The translations under genes and the position numbers were made by a program. Positions 32,859 through 43,735 of a DNA stretch of 64,000 nt are shown piece by piece. Source of the stretch: JARFPW01 sp035464655 (GTDB taxonomy: Bacteria > Gemmatimonadota > Gemmatimonadetes > Palauibacterales > Palauibacteraceae); the NCBI GenBank assembly GCA_035464655.1, contig DATHRZ010000102.1, forward strand, positions 1 through 64,000, in the 5' to 3' direction. The notes beneath the pieces were generated by a model. That model ran no database searches. It was not told the origin of the DNA and saw nothing but the letters and a program-made list of their open reading frames with translations. Numbering within the stretch: position 1 is the stretch's first letter; each line of letters starts with the position of its first letter.

Positions 32859-33127
32859 CCGATTTCATCCTCGGGTTCGGCGGTGCGCGCGGTATCCGGG
32901 GCCGCCTCCAGCAGCCGCGTCAGAAACTCGTGCTTCTCCGCCAGTTCTTGCACCTCGTCGCCCAGGAGCAGCAAGCGCTCCTCGAGCTGCTCGAGGCGGC
33001 GTGCAGCCTCGTCGTCCGATTCCAGCGGCGGACGCGATGCCCGCGACTCGATGGCGTTGGCGATCGAGTGCGCGAGCGGCGACAGTACGAACACGATCAC
33101 CAGCACGATGAGGATCCAGCCGGGCAT
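32855..33127 (-). CDS. PspB-like small membrane protein with coiled coil
   Basis: The 90-residue product has one N-terminal helix (PGWILIVLVIVFVLSPLA), then a short basic stretch and a leucine-zipper segment LEQLEERLLLLGDEVQELAE (about 45-64), then an acidic tail. This is the same layout as PspB, the membrane partner of PspC in the phage-shock response, although sequence identity looks low. The frame is open upstream through a Pro/Arg-rich stretch back to a GTG 35 codons earlier, so the true start is uncertain. I used the ATG directly before the helix. It is translationally coupled to the YbjN-like gene. Confidence 0.68.
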   Translation of the reverse strand: MPGWILIVLVIVFVLSPLAHSIANAIESRASRPPLESDDEAARRLEQLEERLLLLGDEVQELAEKHEFLTRLLEAAPDTARTAEPEDEIG

Positions 33128-33237
33128 CGGTAGTCGCTGTCTCCGTGGTTGTGTTCGCTTCCGCCGGGGTTCTCTACGCGGCGGCGCCCCGGATAGTTTC
33201 GGGGCCGGCCGCCCCGGCAGCGTCGGCCGCACCGGCG

Positions 33238-33260
33238 GTACGTCCGGCGCCGGACCGTAC
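33238..33260. other. Palindrome upstream of the psp-like genes
   Basis: TCCGGCGCCGGA is a perfect 12-base palindrome, flanked by GTACG and CGTAC arms with one extra base. It begins about 110 bases before the PspB-like ATG and touches the -10 of the candidate promoter. It could be an operator, or a transcript-end hairpin behind uvrA, whose stop is about 50 bases upstream; no T-run follows. Confidence 0.4.
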
Positions 33261-33287
33261 GGTAACCTGAATCGCTCCGTGTTCCAA
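33259..33287 (-). promoter_or_regulatory. Candidate promoter of the PspB-like/YbjN/pspA group
   Basis: TTGGAA, a 17-base spacer and TACCGT read toward the psp-like genes inside the 179-base gap after uvrA, the only sizeable gap in this stretch. The -10 box is weak, and its downstream part is inside a palindrome. Confidence 0.35.
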
Positions 33288-33306
33288 GTCGGGCGCCACG
33301 TGGGCT

Positions 33307-36152
<2,846 letters not shown>

Positions 36153-36156
<4 letters not shown>

Positions 36157-37388
36157 GCCGTCGCCTCGCCCCGCCACAGGTCGGGCAGGGTTTCACGTTC
36201 GCGGATCACTCTGAAGCCGGCCGGATCGAATGCCGGATCGAGCAGGACCTCGGCGGGCCGCGGCCGCGAGTTGTAGTTCGAGGCCATGACGAATCCGTAG
36301 GCGCCCACGTCGCGCACGATCAGCAGGTCGCCGGGGCTCACGTCGTGCAGCGCGCGCCCGGTGCCGAGCACGTCGCCCGACTCGCAGGTGGGACCGAGCA
36401 CGTCGACCGTCGGAGCGCCCGAGCCGGCGGCCCCGCGCACCGGCTCGATGCGATGCTGGGCCCCATACAGCGCGTAGCGACCGAAGTCGGTGAAGCCGGC
36501 GTCGCACACGACGGCGGGCGCTCCGCCGCGCTCGCGTCGATACAGCACCCGCGTGAGCAGGACGCCCGAGCGGGCCGTGATCGATCGACCCGGCTCGAAT
36601 CGCGAGGCGAGTCCGGTGCCCTCGAGGCGCTCGTCCACCCGGCGCACCAGCTCGGCGGGAGCGGGAGAGGCGTCCGAGGCGTAATCGACGCCCAGCCCAC
36701 CGCCGAGGTCGAGCTCGCGCACCGGCGCGTCCGTCGCGCCCAGCGTCTCGACCAGCTCGAGCAGCACGTCGAGAGCGCGCGCCCACGGATCGAGGCCCTC
36801 GATGCCCGATCCCAGGTGCACGGCCAGCACCTCGGGCTCGAGGCCGTCGGTCGCCGCCAGGCGTGCCCACACGCCGGGAACCTCGTCGGAACCGTAGCCG
36901 AACTTCGCATCGATGCGGCCGGTTTCGAGCGACGGGTGCGCGCCGGCCACGATACCCGGCCGCACCCGCACGCCGACCCGTGTCGGACGATCGGGGCGCG
37001 CCGCTTCCACGGCCGCCTCGACCTCGTGGTCGGCCTGCAGCACGACGAGGGCGAGCCCGAGTCCGACGGCGTCGCGCACGTCGCCCGACGCCTTCGGCAC
37101 GCCCCCCACCAGGATCCGTCCGGGCGGGAAGCCGGACTCCTCGGCCCGGGCGCGTTCGCCGGGCGTCGCCACCTCGATGCCGATGCCGGTTCGCTCCAGC
37201 CGGCCGAGCACGCCGAGGTTGGTGTTCGCCTTGGCCGCGAAGTACACGCGACGGGGATCGCCGGCGGCCCGGATCCAGCGCCCCGCCGCCTCGTCGAGCA
37301 ACGGCCCGGAGTAGACGTACGTCGGCGTGCCCACCGAATCTGCGATCGCCTCGAGCACCCCGGCGTCGAACGCGCCCCGACCACTCAT
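36153..37388 (-). CDS. lysA: Diaminopimelate decarboxylase
   Basis: LysA makes lysine from meso-diaminopimelate using PLP. The 411-residue fold-type III enzyme has VYFAAKANTNLGVL with the PLP lysine, GIGIEVATPGE, VHLGSGIEG, LDLGGGLGVDY and EPGRSITARSG. The partner-subunit active-site motif is GPTCESGD, with its catalytic Cys. The C-terminal GAYGFVMASNYNSRPRPAEV is typical of LysA and sets it apart from ornithine decarboxylases. It overlaps the lipid-kinase gene's stop and the uvrA start. Confidence 0.94.
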
Positions 37389-38305
37389 CTCGGCACCAGG
37401 ATGCGGCCCGCGAGCGGCTGAATCTCTGCCTCGATCGGCGTCATGCCACGCACCTCTCCGTCGACCTGCACGGCGACGGCCGGGTCCGACTCGATGCGGA
37501 CCGACTTCGCCTGCAGAAAGAACATTCGCTCGTCACCCGCATACTTCTTCGTCGCCATTCGCCACAGCATGCCCGCCATGTCGGGCAGGTGGCGCGGCGC
37601 GAACACGCCCACGTCGAGCAGGCCGTCCTGGAAATCGGAGCGCGGCGCGATCTGCACTTCGACGGGAAGCGAACCCGCGCCGATCAGCCCGGCATTGGCC
37701 AGCAACACCATGGCCGCCTGAACCTCGATGACCTCGCCGTCGGCGACGATCCGGTACTTCGCGCTCTTGCCCGCGATCGCCTGCTTGAGACCCGAGTAGA
37801 AGTAGGCCAGCACGCCGATCCGGTGCTTGAGCTCCGTCGTGGCGCCGGCCATGACGTCGGCGTCGAGACCGGCACCGGCGACGAGCGCGAAGTAGTCGCT
37901 GCCGATCTTGCCGAGATCGATCTCCTCGGGTCGGCCCTCGACGGCAACGCGAATCGCGTCCTCCAGCGAGTCGGGAATCCCGAAGTTGAGCGCGAGCTGA
38001 TTGCCCGTTCCGAACGGCAGGATCGCGACCGGCGTACCGCTCCCCGCCACGCCGCGCAGCGCGAGGGCGATCGTGCCGTCGCCGCCGGCCGCCACCACAG
38101 CGCGGTAGCCGAGCTCGACGGCCCGGTTGACGACGCCGAGCGCCTCCGGCTCGGTCTGGGTCTCGACGATGTCGAACGCCACGCCGTGCATCGCCATCGT
38201 CCCGGCGATCCGGCGGCGGAGCTGCGCCGGCTGCACGCCCGCCGCCTTCGGGTTGAGAAGCACGAGAAAGCGCTCGGAGTTGGGGATGATCGGAAGATCA
38301 GACAC
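37385..38305 (-). CDS. Diacylglycerol/lipid kinase family protein
   Basis: The 306-residue protein has the DAG-kinase catalytic domain: FLVLLNPKAAG at the start, VVAAGGDGTIALAL with the GGDGT nucleotide loop, and AILPFGTGNQLALNFGIP. These mark the YegS/DgkB/sphingosine-kinase superfamily. It phosphorylates a lipid or related alcohol, but the actual substrate is not clear from sequence. I chose the GTG start before SDLPIIPNSE, which overlaps the htpX stop by eight bases; the ATG-like start further upstream adds an Arg-rich stretch that is the htpX shadow. Confidence 0.88.
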   Translation of the reverse strand: MSDLPIIPNSERFLVLLNPKAAGVQPAQLRRRIAGTMAMHGVAFDIVETQTEPEALGVVNRAVELGYRAVVAAGGDGTIALALRGVAGSGTPVAILPFGTGNQLALNFGIPDSLEDAIRVAVEGRPEEIDLGKIGSDYFALVAGAGLDADVMAGATTELKHRIGVLAYFYSGLKQAIAGKSAKYRIVADGEVIEVQAAMVLLANAGLIGAGSLPVEVQIAPRSDFQDGLLDVGVFAPRHLPDMAGMLWRMATKKYAGDERMFFLQAKSVRIESDPAVAVQVDGEVRGMTPIEAEIQPLAGRILVPR

Positions 38306-39128
38306 CCGTGCGCGCCATCTCCTCGAGTCGTTCGACACGCTCACCGGTCGGCGGGTGCGTGCTGAACAGCTTTGCGAATCCCCCGCCCGCCAGCGGATTC
38401 ACGATGCACAGGTGCGACGCGGCCGGATTCACCTCCATCGGGATGCGTCGCGCGCCGGCTTCGAGCCGCTGCAGCGCCGTCGCAAGGCCACGTGGATTGC
38501 CCGAGATGTCGGCGCCGACCCGGTCGGCCCGGAACTCCCCGGCCCGGCTGATCGCCATCTGCACGAGCACGGCGGCGAGCGGGGCCAGCACGAGCATCAA
38601 GACCATGCCGATCACACCGCCGCGATCGCGGTTTCCTCCGAACAGGAACCCGAAGCGCGCCAGGAAGACGATCGCGGCCCCCAGCGTGGCGGCGATCGTG
38701 CCGATCAGCATGTCGCGATTCTTGATGTGCGCGAGCTCGTGAGCGATCACCCCCTCGAGCTCGGGCTCGTCGAGAATCTTGAGGATGCCCTCGGTCACAC
38801 AGACGACGGCCTTCTCGGGGCTGCGCCCCGTGGCGAAGGCGTTCGGCTGCTCCGACGGGGCCAGCGCGAGTGTCGGCATAGGCAGATCGGCCCTGCGCCG
38901 CAGCCGATCGACCATCTCATACAGGCGCGGGGCGTCCTCCCGCGCGAGCGGGCGGGCCCGGTACATCTTCAGCACGATGCGGTCGCTGAACCAGTAGCTG
39001 CCGAAGTTGAGCAGGGCCGCGACCCCGAAGGCCGGGAGCATCATCGAGCGCCCGCCCAGCAGGCCGGCGACGGCGACGAACAGGGCCGTCAGCAAGGCCA
39101 TCAATCCGAACGTTTTTGCGTAGTTCAT
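38298..39128 (-). CDS. htpX: Membrane M48 metalloprotease HtpX
   Basis: HtpX degrades damaged inner-membrane proteins. The 276-residue protein has two N-terminal helices, then LYEMVDRLRRRADLPMPTLA, and the zinc motif GVIAHELAHIKNRD (HExxH). Another helix pair follows, with the third ligand in the EFRADRVGADISG segment, and the end LFSTHPPTGERVERLEEMA is characteristic. It is the first gene of the htpX-kinase-lysA-uvrA run, behind its own promoter-like sequence, with GGGAGG four bases before the ATG. Confidence 0.95.
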   Translation of the reverse strand: MNYAKTFGLMALLTALFVAVAGLLGGRSMMLPAFGVAALLNFGSYWFSDRIVLKMYRARPLAREDAPRLYEMVDRLRRRADLPMPTLALAPSEQPNAFATGRSPEKAVVCVTEGILKILDEPELEGVIAHELAHIKNRDMLIGTIAATLGAAIVFLARFGFLFGGNRDRGGVIGMVLMLVLAPLAAVLVQMAISRAGEFRADRVGADISGNPRGLATALQRLEAGARRIPMEVNPAASHLCIVNPLAGGGFAKLFSTHPPTGERVERLEEMARTGV

Positions 39129-39160
39129 CGGACCTCCCGTGTGACTCGACGCGAACCCGT

Positions 39161-39189
39161 AAGATACGGGCTCGAGGCGTGCGGGTCAC
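39161..39189 (-). promoter_or_regulatory. Promoter for htpX with a palindrome over the -10 box
   Basis: GTGACC, a 17-base spacer and TATCTT (four of six matches each) lie about 33 bases before the htpX ATG. The -10 box is at the centre of CCCGTA-TCT-TACGGG, a perfect inverted repeat (39156-39170), which could serve as an operator. Confidence 0.5.
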
Positions 39190-39213
39190 GCATGCCGGTC
39201 CGCGGCGCGAAGA

Positions 39214-42200
39214 TCACCAGTTCCACTGCCGGAACAGCATCATCCGCCACGTCCGGTTGCTGAACGCGTTGAGGCTCGTGCCGAAGGCGGAGTAGCGCCG
39301 CGCCCGGTCCTCGGTGCTGAACTCGAGGCGATAATCGGGAAGAAACGTCCATTCGACGGCCGCCCCGGGCAGCAGGCCCCCGAGGGGCTGTGTGGCCGAC
39401 AGGAAGAGGTCCGACGTCAGGTAGCGCCCGATCTCGACCTCCGTCCCGTACAGCAGTCCCCCCGTGGACGTCCCGCCGAGGCCGTTTCCCCCACCCGTCG
39501 ATCGGATGTCGAGGTAATCGATCAGCCCCACTCCGCTCACCAGCACCTGGGAGAACTGGCTGCCGACCTGGCCGATGAGCCCCTCGCGCAGGACCGAAGC
39601 CGCCACGTCGCTGCCGGCGGCACCGGCGCCGAGGCACGGGCTCGCGAACAACAGGTAGCAGATCCGTTCGGAGTTGGGCAGTGGTGGGCTGCTGCTCGTC
39701 GTCATCCTCGGGTTCAGCGCGGTTCCGCCGACGTGGACCGTGATCTCGACGGGCCCGATCTCGGAACGGGTGCGGAACACCGCCTCGACGTCGAGATTCG
39801 GGTCCATGCCGGGCGAGCCCACGAAGGTGATCGTCCCCCGACTCACCTGGAGCTGGCGCGACAGGATGCTGGTGATGTCGGTGCTCTGACCCATGCTGTA
39901 GCGGAACGAGCCGCGTGGCAGCCGCACTGTGCCGAACGCCACCATCTCGCCACTCGGTTGCGTCATGGCCACGTCGAGCGTTCCCGCCAGCTCGACCTCG
40001 ATGGCATCCGAGCGGAGCCACAGATCGGGCCCGACCACGATCTCGGCATCCATCCGGAGGTTCTCGGTGAACGGGTTGCGCGCCGTCGCGAACAACCGCT
40101 GCTCCATGACCACCGTCGTGTCGATCAGGTTGTAGATGGCCGGGTCGGACAGGTCGACCGCCTGCTGCTGCCGCATGAACCGATCGGCCCGGATGTCGCC
40201 CTCGGAAAGCCGGAATCGTCCGGTCAGCTCGGGCTCGCGAAACCGGCCCGTCAGCTCGCCGCTCCCGTCCACCCGGACGTTCGCCATTCGCCGATCGATG
40301 CCCCGGAAACCGGAGGCCGAGAACTCGAGGTTGAAACCGACGTCGCTGAGATCCGCGAGCTCGAGCGTTCCCCCGACATCGGCGCTGCCGCCCGCCGACG
40401 AACGAATGCTCAGCGTGTCGATCCGGGCTTGCGAGCCCGCGTACACCAGCCTGCCCTCGATGCCCACGAGGCGCACGCCGAGCCGTGGCACGAACATCGC
40501 CGCCCGGTGAAGCTGCGTGTCGCCCTCGAAGCGCAGCGCCGACGGCTCCCCGGTCACCAGGATCCGGCCGCGCGCATACCCCGACACGTCACGAATCGCC
40601 TCGATCCCGATCTCGAGAGCGTCGAGCGGCATGCTGTCGACCACGATGTCGAGGTTCAGGGCGTCGTCGAGCAGTCTCCGCTCGACGTCGCGCAGGGCGA
40701 GGTCGGCGCGCACATAACCGTCGACGCGGCCGAGCTCGAGACCCGATGCGTTGATCGCGGCCCCGATCGTCAAGCGCTCGCCGGCATAGCCCAGGTCGGC
40801 CGTCAGCGCGTCGTAACCGAGGCCGGCGACCGAGGGATCGGCGATGTCGAGGTGGCCCTCCCACGTCGGCTCGGCGGCGGTGCCCCGAATCGTCATGCCG
40901 AACGTCAGGCCGCCAGCGATGTCGTGCGGGTTGCCGACCAGCTCGAGCAGGTTCTCCAGACGCACGCCCCGCACGGCGACGTCGAAGTGGGCTTCCCCCG
41001 CGTCCGGCACGATCCCCCCGAAATCGATGGACGCTCCGTCCGACGACACGAGGGCGAACTCCTCGGCTACGAAGCCCGCCGAATCGCTTCCGATACGGAC
41101 GGTATCGCGAAGCGCGAGGCGGCGGGACCCGAACTGCAGATCGAGCCGGTCGAGCCGCACCCGCTGCACGGCATCCGACCACTCGATCTCGGCGTTCGCA
41201 TCGAGCGACACGGTCGTGTCGCGCCGAACGCCGAGGGCCAGGCTGCTGTGCAGGGAATCTCGCCGCTCCCAGCGAAGATCGAGCGCGTCGAAGTCCCGGC
41301 CGAACACGACCAGATCGGTGGCCGCGGCGCGAACCGTGACGGTGTCGAACGACAGCGGATCGGGAACGTCGACCGTCAGGTGCAGGGAATCGGCGGAGTG
41401 TCCGCCGTACTCGAACTGCCGTAGGTGCGCCCGACCACCCAGCGAGAATCGGTCGACGTTTCCGTACACGACGCCGAGCGCCGTCGCGCTTCCCGCAAGC
41501 GTGTCCGGCAGCGCCTCCGGCGTCCGGGCCGGGGGGGCCGTGTCCGACGGAGCGGCGTCCGCGCCGAACTGCGCGAACAGATCCGTCACGTCGTCCGGCT
41601 CGCGCACCGGATTGCGCTCCGGCACGATCCAGTCGTTCCAGCGGGCCAGATAGGGAATCGCGACGTCGAGGATCAGCGAACCGCTTCGATCCGCCGTCAG
41701 TCCGAACGAACCGCGACCGTCCACGTTGCCCGCCTCGGTGCGCAGGGCGAACGTGTCGGCCACAGCCAGTCCCTCCGACAGGGTGAAGCGCACGATGCTG
41801 CTGTCGACCCGCGCGCCCTCGACGCGCGACGGCAGGACCACCAGGTCGAAGCGCGCGCGCAGGCTGCCGGGATCGGTGCCGACGCCCACGACGCGGCCCT
41901 CCACGGCGAGCTGCGTCTCCGGCCCGCCTTCGAACCACTGGTCGAGCTGAATGTCCCGCGCGAGGAGCTCCGCGTCGTACGTCTTCTCCTCCGCCTCGAG
42001 GTCGAACATCCCATCGAAGGTCACCTGGCCCCGTGGCGTCTGAAAGTCGGCCGCGACCCGCAACTCGTCGAAGCGCCCGCGGGCCGACATCGGCCCGCGC
42101 ACGCTCGCTCGCAAAACGTCTTCGAGCTCGAGGTCGGGCGCCCACGGCGCCAGTGCCCGCACGGCAAGCGGGTCGAAGTCGAACTCCACGTCGAGCATCG

Positions 42201-43734
42201 AGCGTCCGGGCGTCGACAGGTCCATCGTGCCCCGTCCGGTCACGGTGGACGCCTCGCCCGAGGCCAGGACGTGATCGGTGTCGAGCGTGAACTCGATCCT
42301 TCCGCCGGCCGTACCCCCCAGCCGCGCCGTCCCGTTCGCGCGTCCCGTGAACCGGGGGTCGATGCCGACGATCCGCATCCAGCGGGGCTCGAACTCCCGC
42401 ATTCCGATCCCGAGATCGCGCATCACGCGAGGCTCGACGAGCGCGATGCCGCCGTCGAGGGTGACGGCCGACGGTTCCGCGGGGTCGGCCGTCCCCGGCG
42501 GGTCGCGCGCGACGAGATCCGCCTCGACGTCGAGCAGCGTGATCGGTCCGCGGCCCGTCGCCGTACCCGACAGTACGCCGTCGATCAGCGCCTCACGCTC
42601 GAGAACTTCGTCGACCAGCGCGAGGCGGAGCGCCGCGATCTCGAGATCGAAGTCGGCGAACCGCGGTGTCGGCTCCAGGTGCAGGACGAAGCCGCCGAGA
42701 ACGTGAGAATCGTCGATCGTGACGTCGGCGTCCGAGACTTCGGTGACCATCACACCGTCCTCGCGCGTACGCAGCCGCAGCGAAGCGGGCCCGCCGCCGC
42801 GGTCGGGCACCGGCACCGTGAGGAACTGGAGGTCTTCGAGTCCGACGGGCTCGGCCTCGAGACGGAAATCGAACTGGATCGGATCGGCGGACCATACGAA
42901 GCCACGGCCGGCGAGGTGGCTGTGGTCCGATTCGAGTCGCGTCACGTCGACCTCGACGGAATCGCGAAAGGTCGCCGCCCCGTCGAACCGCACGATCCGG
43001 TGGTCCTGCCGGACGGCGCGCGCGTGGGCCGCCAGGCCCTCGATTTCGAACCGCATCGGCCGTTGCGGATCGACGATGCGCACGAGCGGGAACCGGCCGG
43101 TCAGCGAATCGAGCCGGATCACCCGTTCCCAGGTCCCCGCATCCGTCGCCTCGACCCGCCACAGCTCGTCGGGCCCGGGCGCCGCCGCCCACGGTGTCCG
43201 AACCTCGAGCATGCCGTCGAGCACGGCCAGATCGGTGAGCAGCACGCGCGCCCCGCCCGGACCGTCGTCATCCTCGTCACCGGCGAAGATCCGGTCGTAG
43301 TTCCACGTCCCACCGGCGTCCTGCAGCAGACGAAGGCGCGCCCGCTGCACAGTGACGTTTCGAAACCGGTACCTCTCTGCAAGCAGGCCGAGCAGATTGT
43401 AGTCCATTCGCACGCTGTCGAGTTCGACGAAGGCCTCGCCCTCCGCGTCGCGGATCACGAAGCGATCGAGCAGAACGCGCGATACCAGGTTGCCGCCGAG
43501 AATCGGTCCGAGCTCGACGTCTCCCTGCACGAGCCCGTCGAGCTCACCCTCGACGAACGCCGCGACGGCCTCGCGCCCCACGACGGTCTGCGTGAGCAGC
43601 ACGGAGCCGGCGGCGAGACTCAGCGATGCGAGGCCCACCAGGGCGAGAAGGAGCCGGGCGCCCACGCTCAACCCCCGGCGGGCCCTCCCGCGCGCGGGAG
43701 GCGGCTCGGTGCCGAAGTCCTCGGGAAAGATCAC
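39214..43734 (-). CDS. tamB: TamB-like translocation/assembly module protein (DUF490)
   Basis: TamB-type proteins span the periplasm as a long beta-taco and help insert outer-membrane proteins or move lipids, usually with an Omp85 partner. The 1506-residue protein has an N-terminal membrane anchor (about 25-46), then long repetitive beta-rich sequence. The C-terminal DUF490 domain shows GTLDVAMTQPSGEMVAFGTV, LPRGSFRYSMG and TITFVGSPGMDPNLDVEA, as in TamB. It starts with GTG and follows the Omp85 gene by one base, so the two partners are likely co-translated. A pair of cysteines near the C-terminus (ICYLLFASPCLG) is conserved in TamB proteins. Confidence 0.88.
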   Translation of the reverse strand: MIFPEDFGTEPPPARGRARRGLSVGARLLLALVGLASLSLAAGSVLLTQTVVGREAVAAFVEGELDGLVQGDVELGPILGGNLVSRVLLDRFVIRDAEGEAFVELDSVRMDYNLLGLLAERYRFRNVTVQRARLRLLQDAGGTWNYDRIFAGDEDDDGPGGARVLLTDLAVLDGMLEVRTPWAAAPGPDELWRVEATDAGTWERVIRLDSLTGRFPLVRIVDPQRPMRFEIEGLAAHARAVRQDHRIVRFDGAATFRDSVEVDVTRLESDHSHLAGRGFVWSADPIQFDFRLEAEPVGLEDLQFLTVPVPDRGGGPASLRLRTREDGVMVTEVSDADVTIDDSHVLGGFVLHLEPTPRFADFDLEIAALRLALVDEVLEREALIDGVLSGTATGRGPITLLDVEADLVARDPPGTADPAEPSAVTLDGGIALVEPRVMRDLGIGMREFEPRWMRIVGIDPRFTGRANGTARLGGTAGGRIEFTLDTDHVLASGEASTVTGRGTMDLSTPGRSMLDVEFDFDPLAVRALAPWAPDLELEDVLRASVRGPMSARGRFDELRVAADFQTPRGQVTFDGMFDLEAEEKTYDAELLARDIQLDQWFEGGPETQLAVEGRVVGVGTDPGSLRARFDLVVLPSRVEGARVDSSIVRFTLSEGLAVADTFALRTEAGNVDGRGSFGLTADRSGSLILDVAIPYLARWNDWIVPERNPVREPDDVTDLFAQFGADAAPSDTAPPARTPEALPDTLAGSATALGVVYGNVDRFSLGGRAHLRQFEYGGHSADSLHLTVDVPDPLSFDTVTVRAAATDLVVFGRDFDALDLRWERRDSLHSSLALGVRRDTTVSLDANAEIEWSDAVQRVRLDRLDLQFGSRRLALRDTVRIGSDSAGFVAEEFALVSSDGASIDFGGIVPDAGEAHFDVAVRGVRLENLLELVGNPHDIAGGLTFGMTIRGTAAEPTWEGHLDIADPSVAGLGYDALTADLGYAGERLTIGAAINASGLELGRVDGYVRADLALRDVERRLLDDALNLDIVVDSMPLDALEIGIEAIRDVSGYARGRILVTGEPSALRFEGDTQLHRAAMFVPRLGVRLVGIEGRLVYAGSQARIDTLSIRSSAGGSADVGGTLELADLSDVGFNLEFSASGFRGIDRRMANVRVDGSGELTGRFREPELTGRFRLSEGDIRADRFMRQQQAVDLSDPAIYNLIDTTVVMEQRLFATARNPFTENLRMDAEIVVGPDLWLRSDAIEVELAGTLDVAMTQPSGEMVAFGTVRLPRGSFRYSMGQSTDITSILSRQLQVSRGTITFVGSPGMDPNLDVEAVFRTRSEIGPVEITVHVGGTALNPRMTTSSSPPLPNSERICYLLFASPCLGAGAAGSDVAASVLREGLIGQVGSQFSQVLVSGVGLIDYLDIRSTGGGNGLGGTSTGGLLYGTEVEIGRYLTSDLFLSATQPLGGLLPGAAVEWTFLPDYRLEFSTEDRARRYSAFGTSLNAFSNRTWRMMLFRQWNW

Positions 43735-43735
43735 G

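Noticed and set aside
33127..33232. Pro/Arg-rich N-terminal extension of the PspB-like protein from a GTG
   Set aside because: Open and not impossible, but no good ribosome site precedes the GTG, and PspB-like proteins begin right at the helix; kept as an alternative start only.
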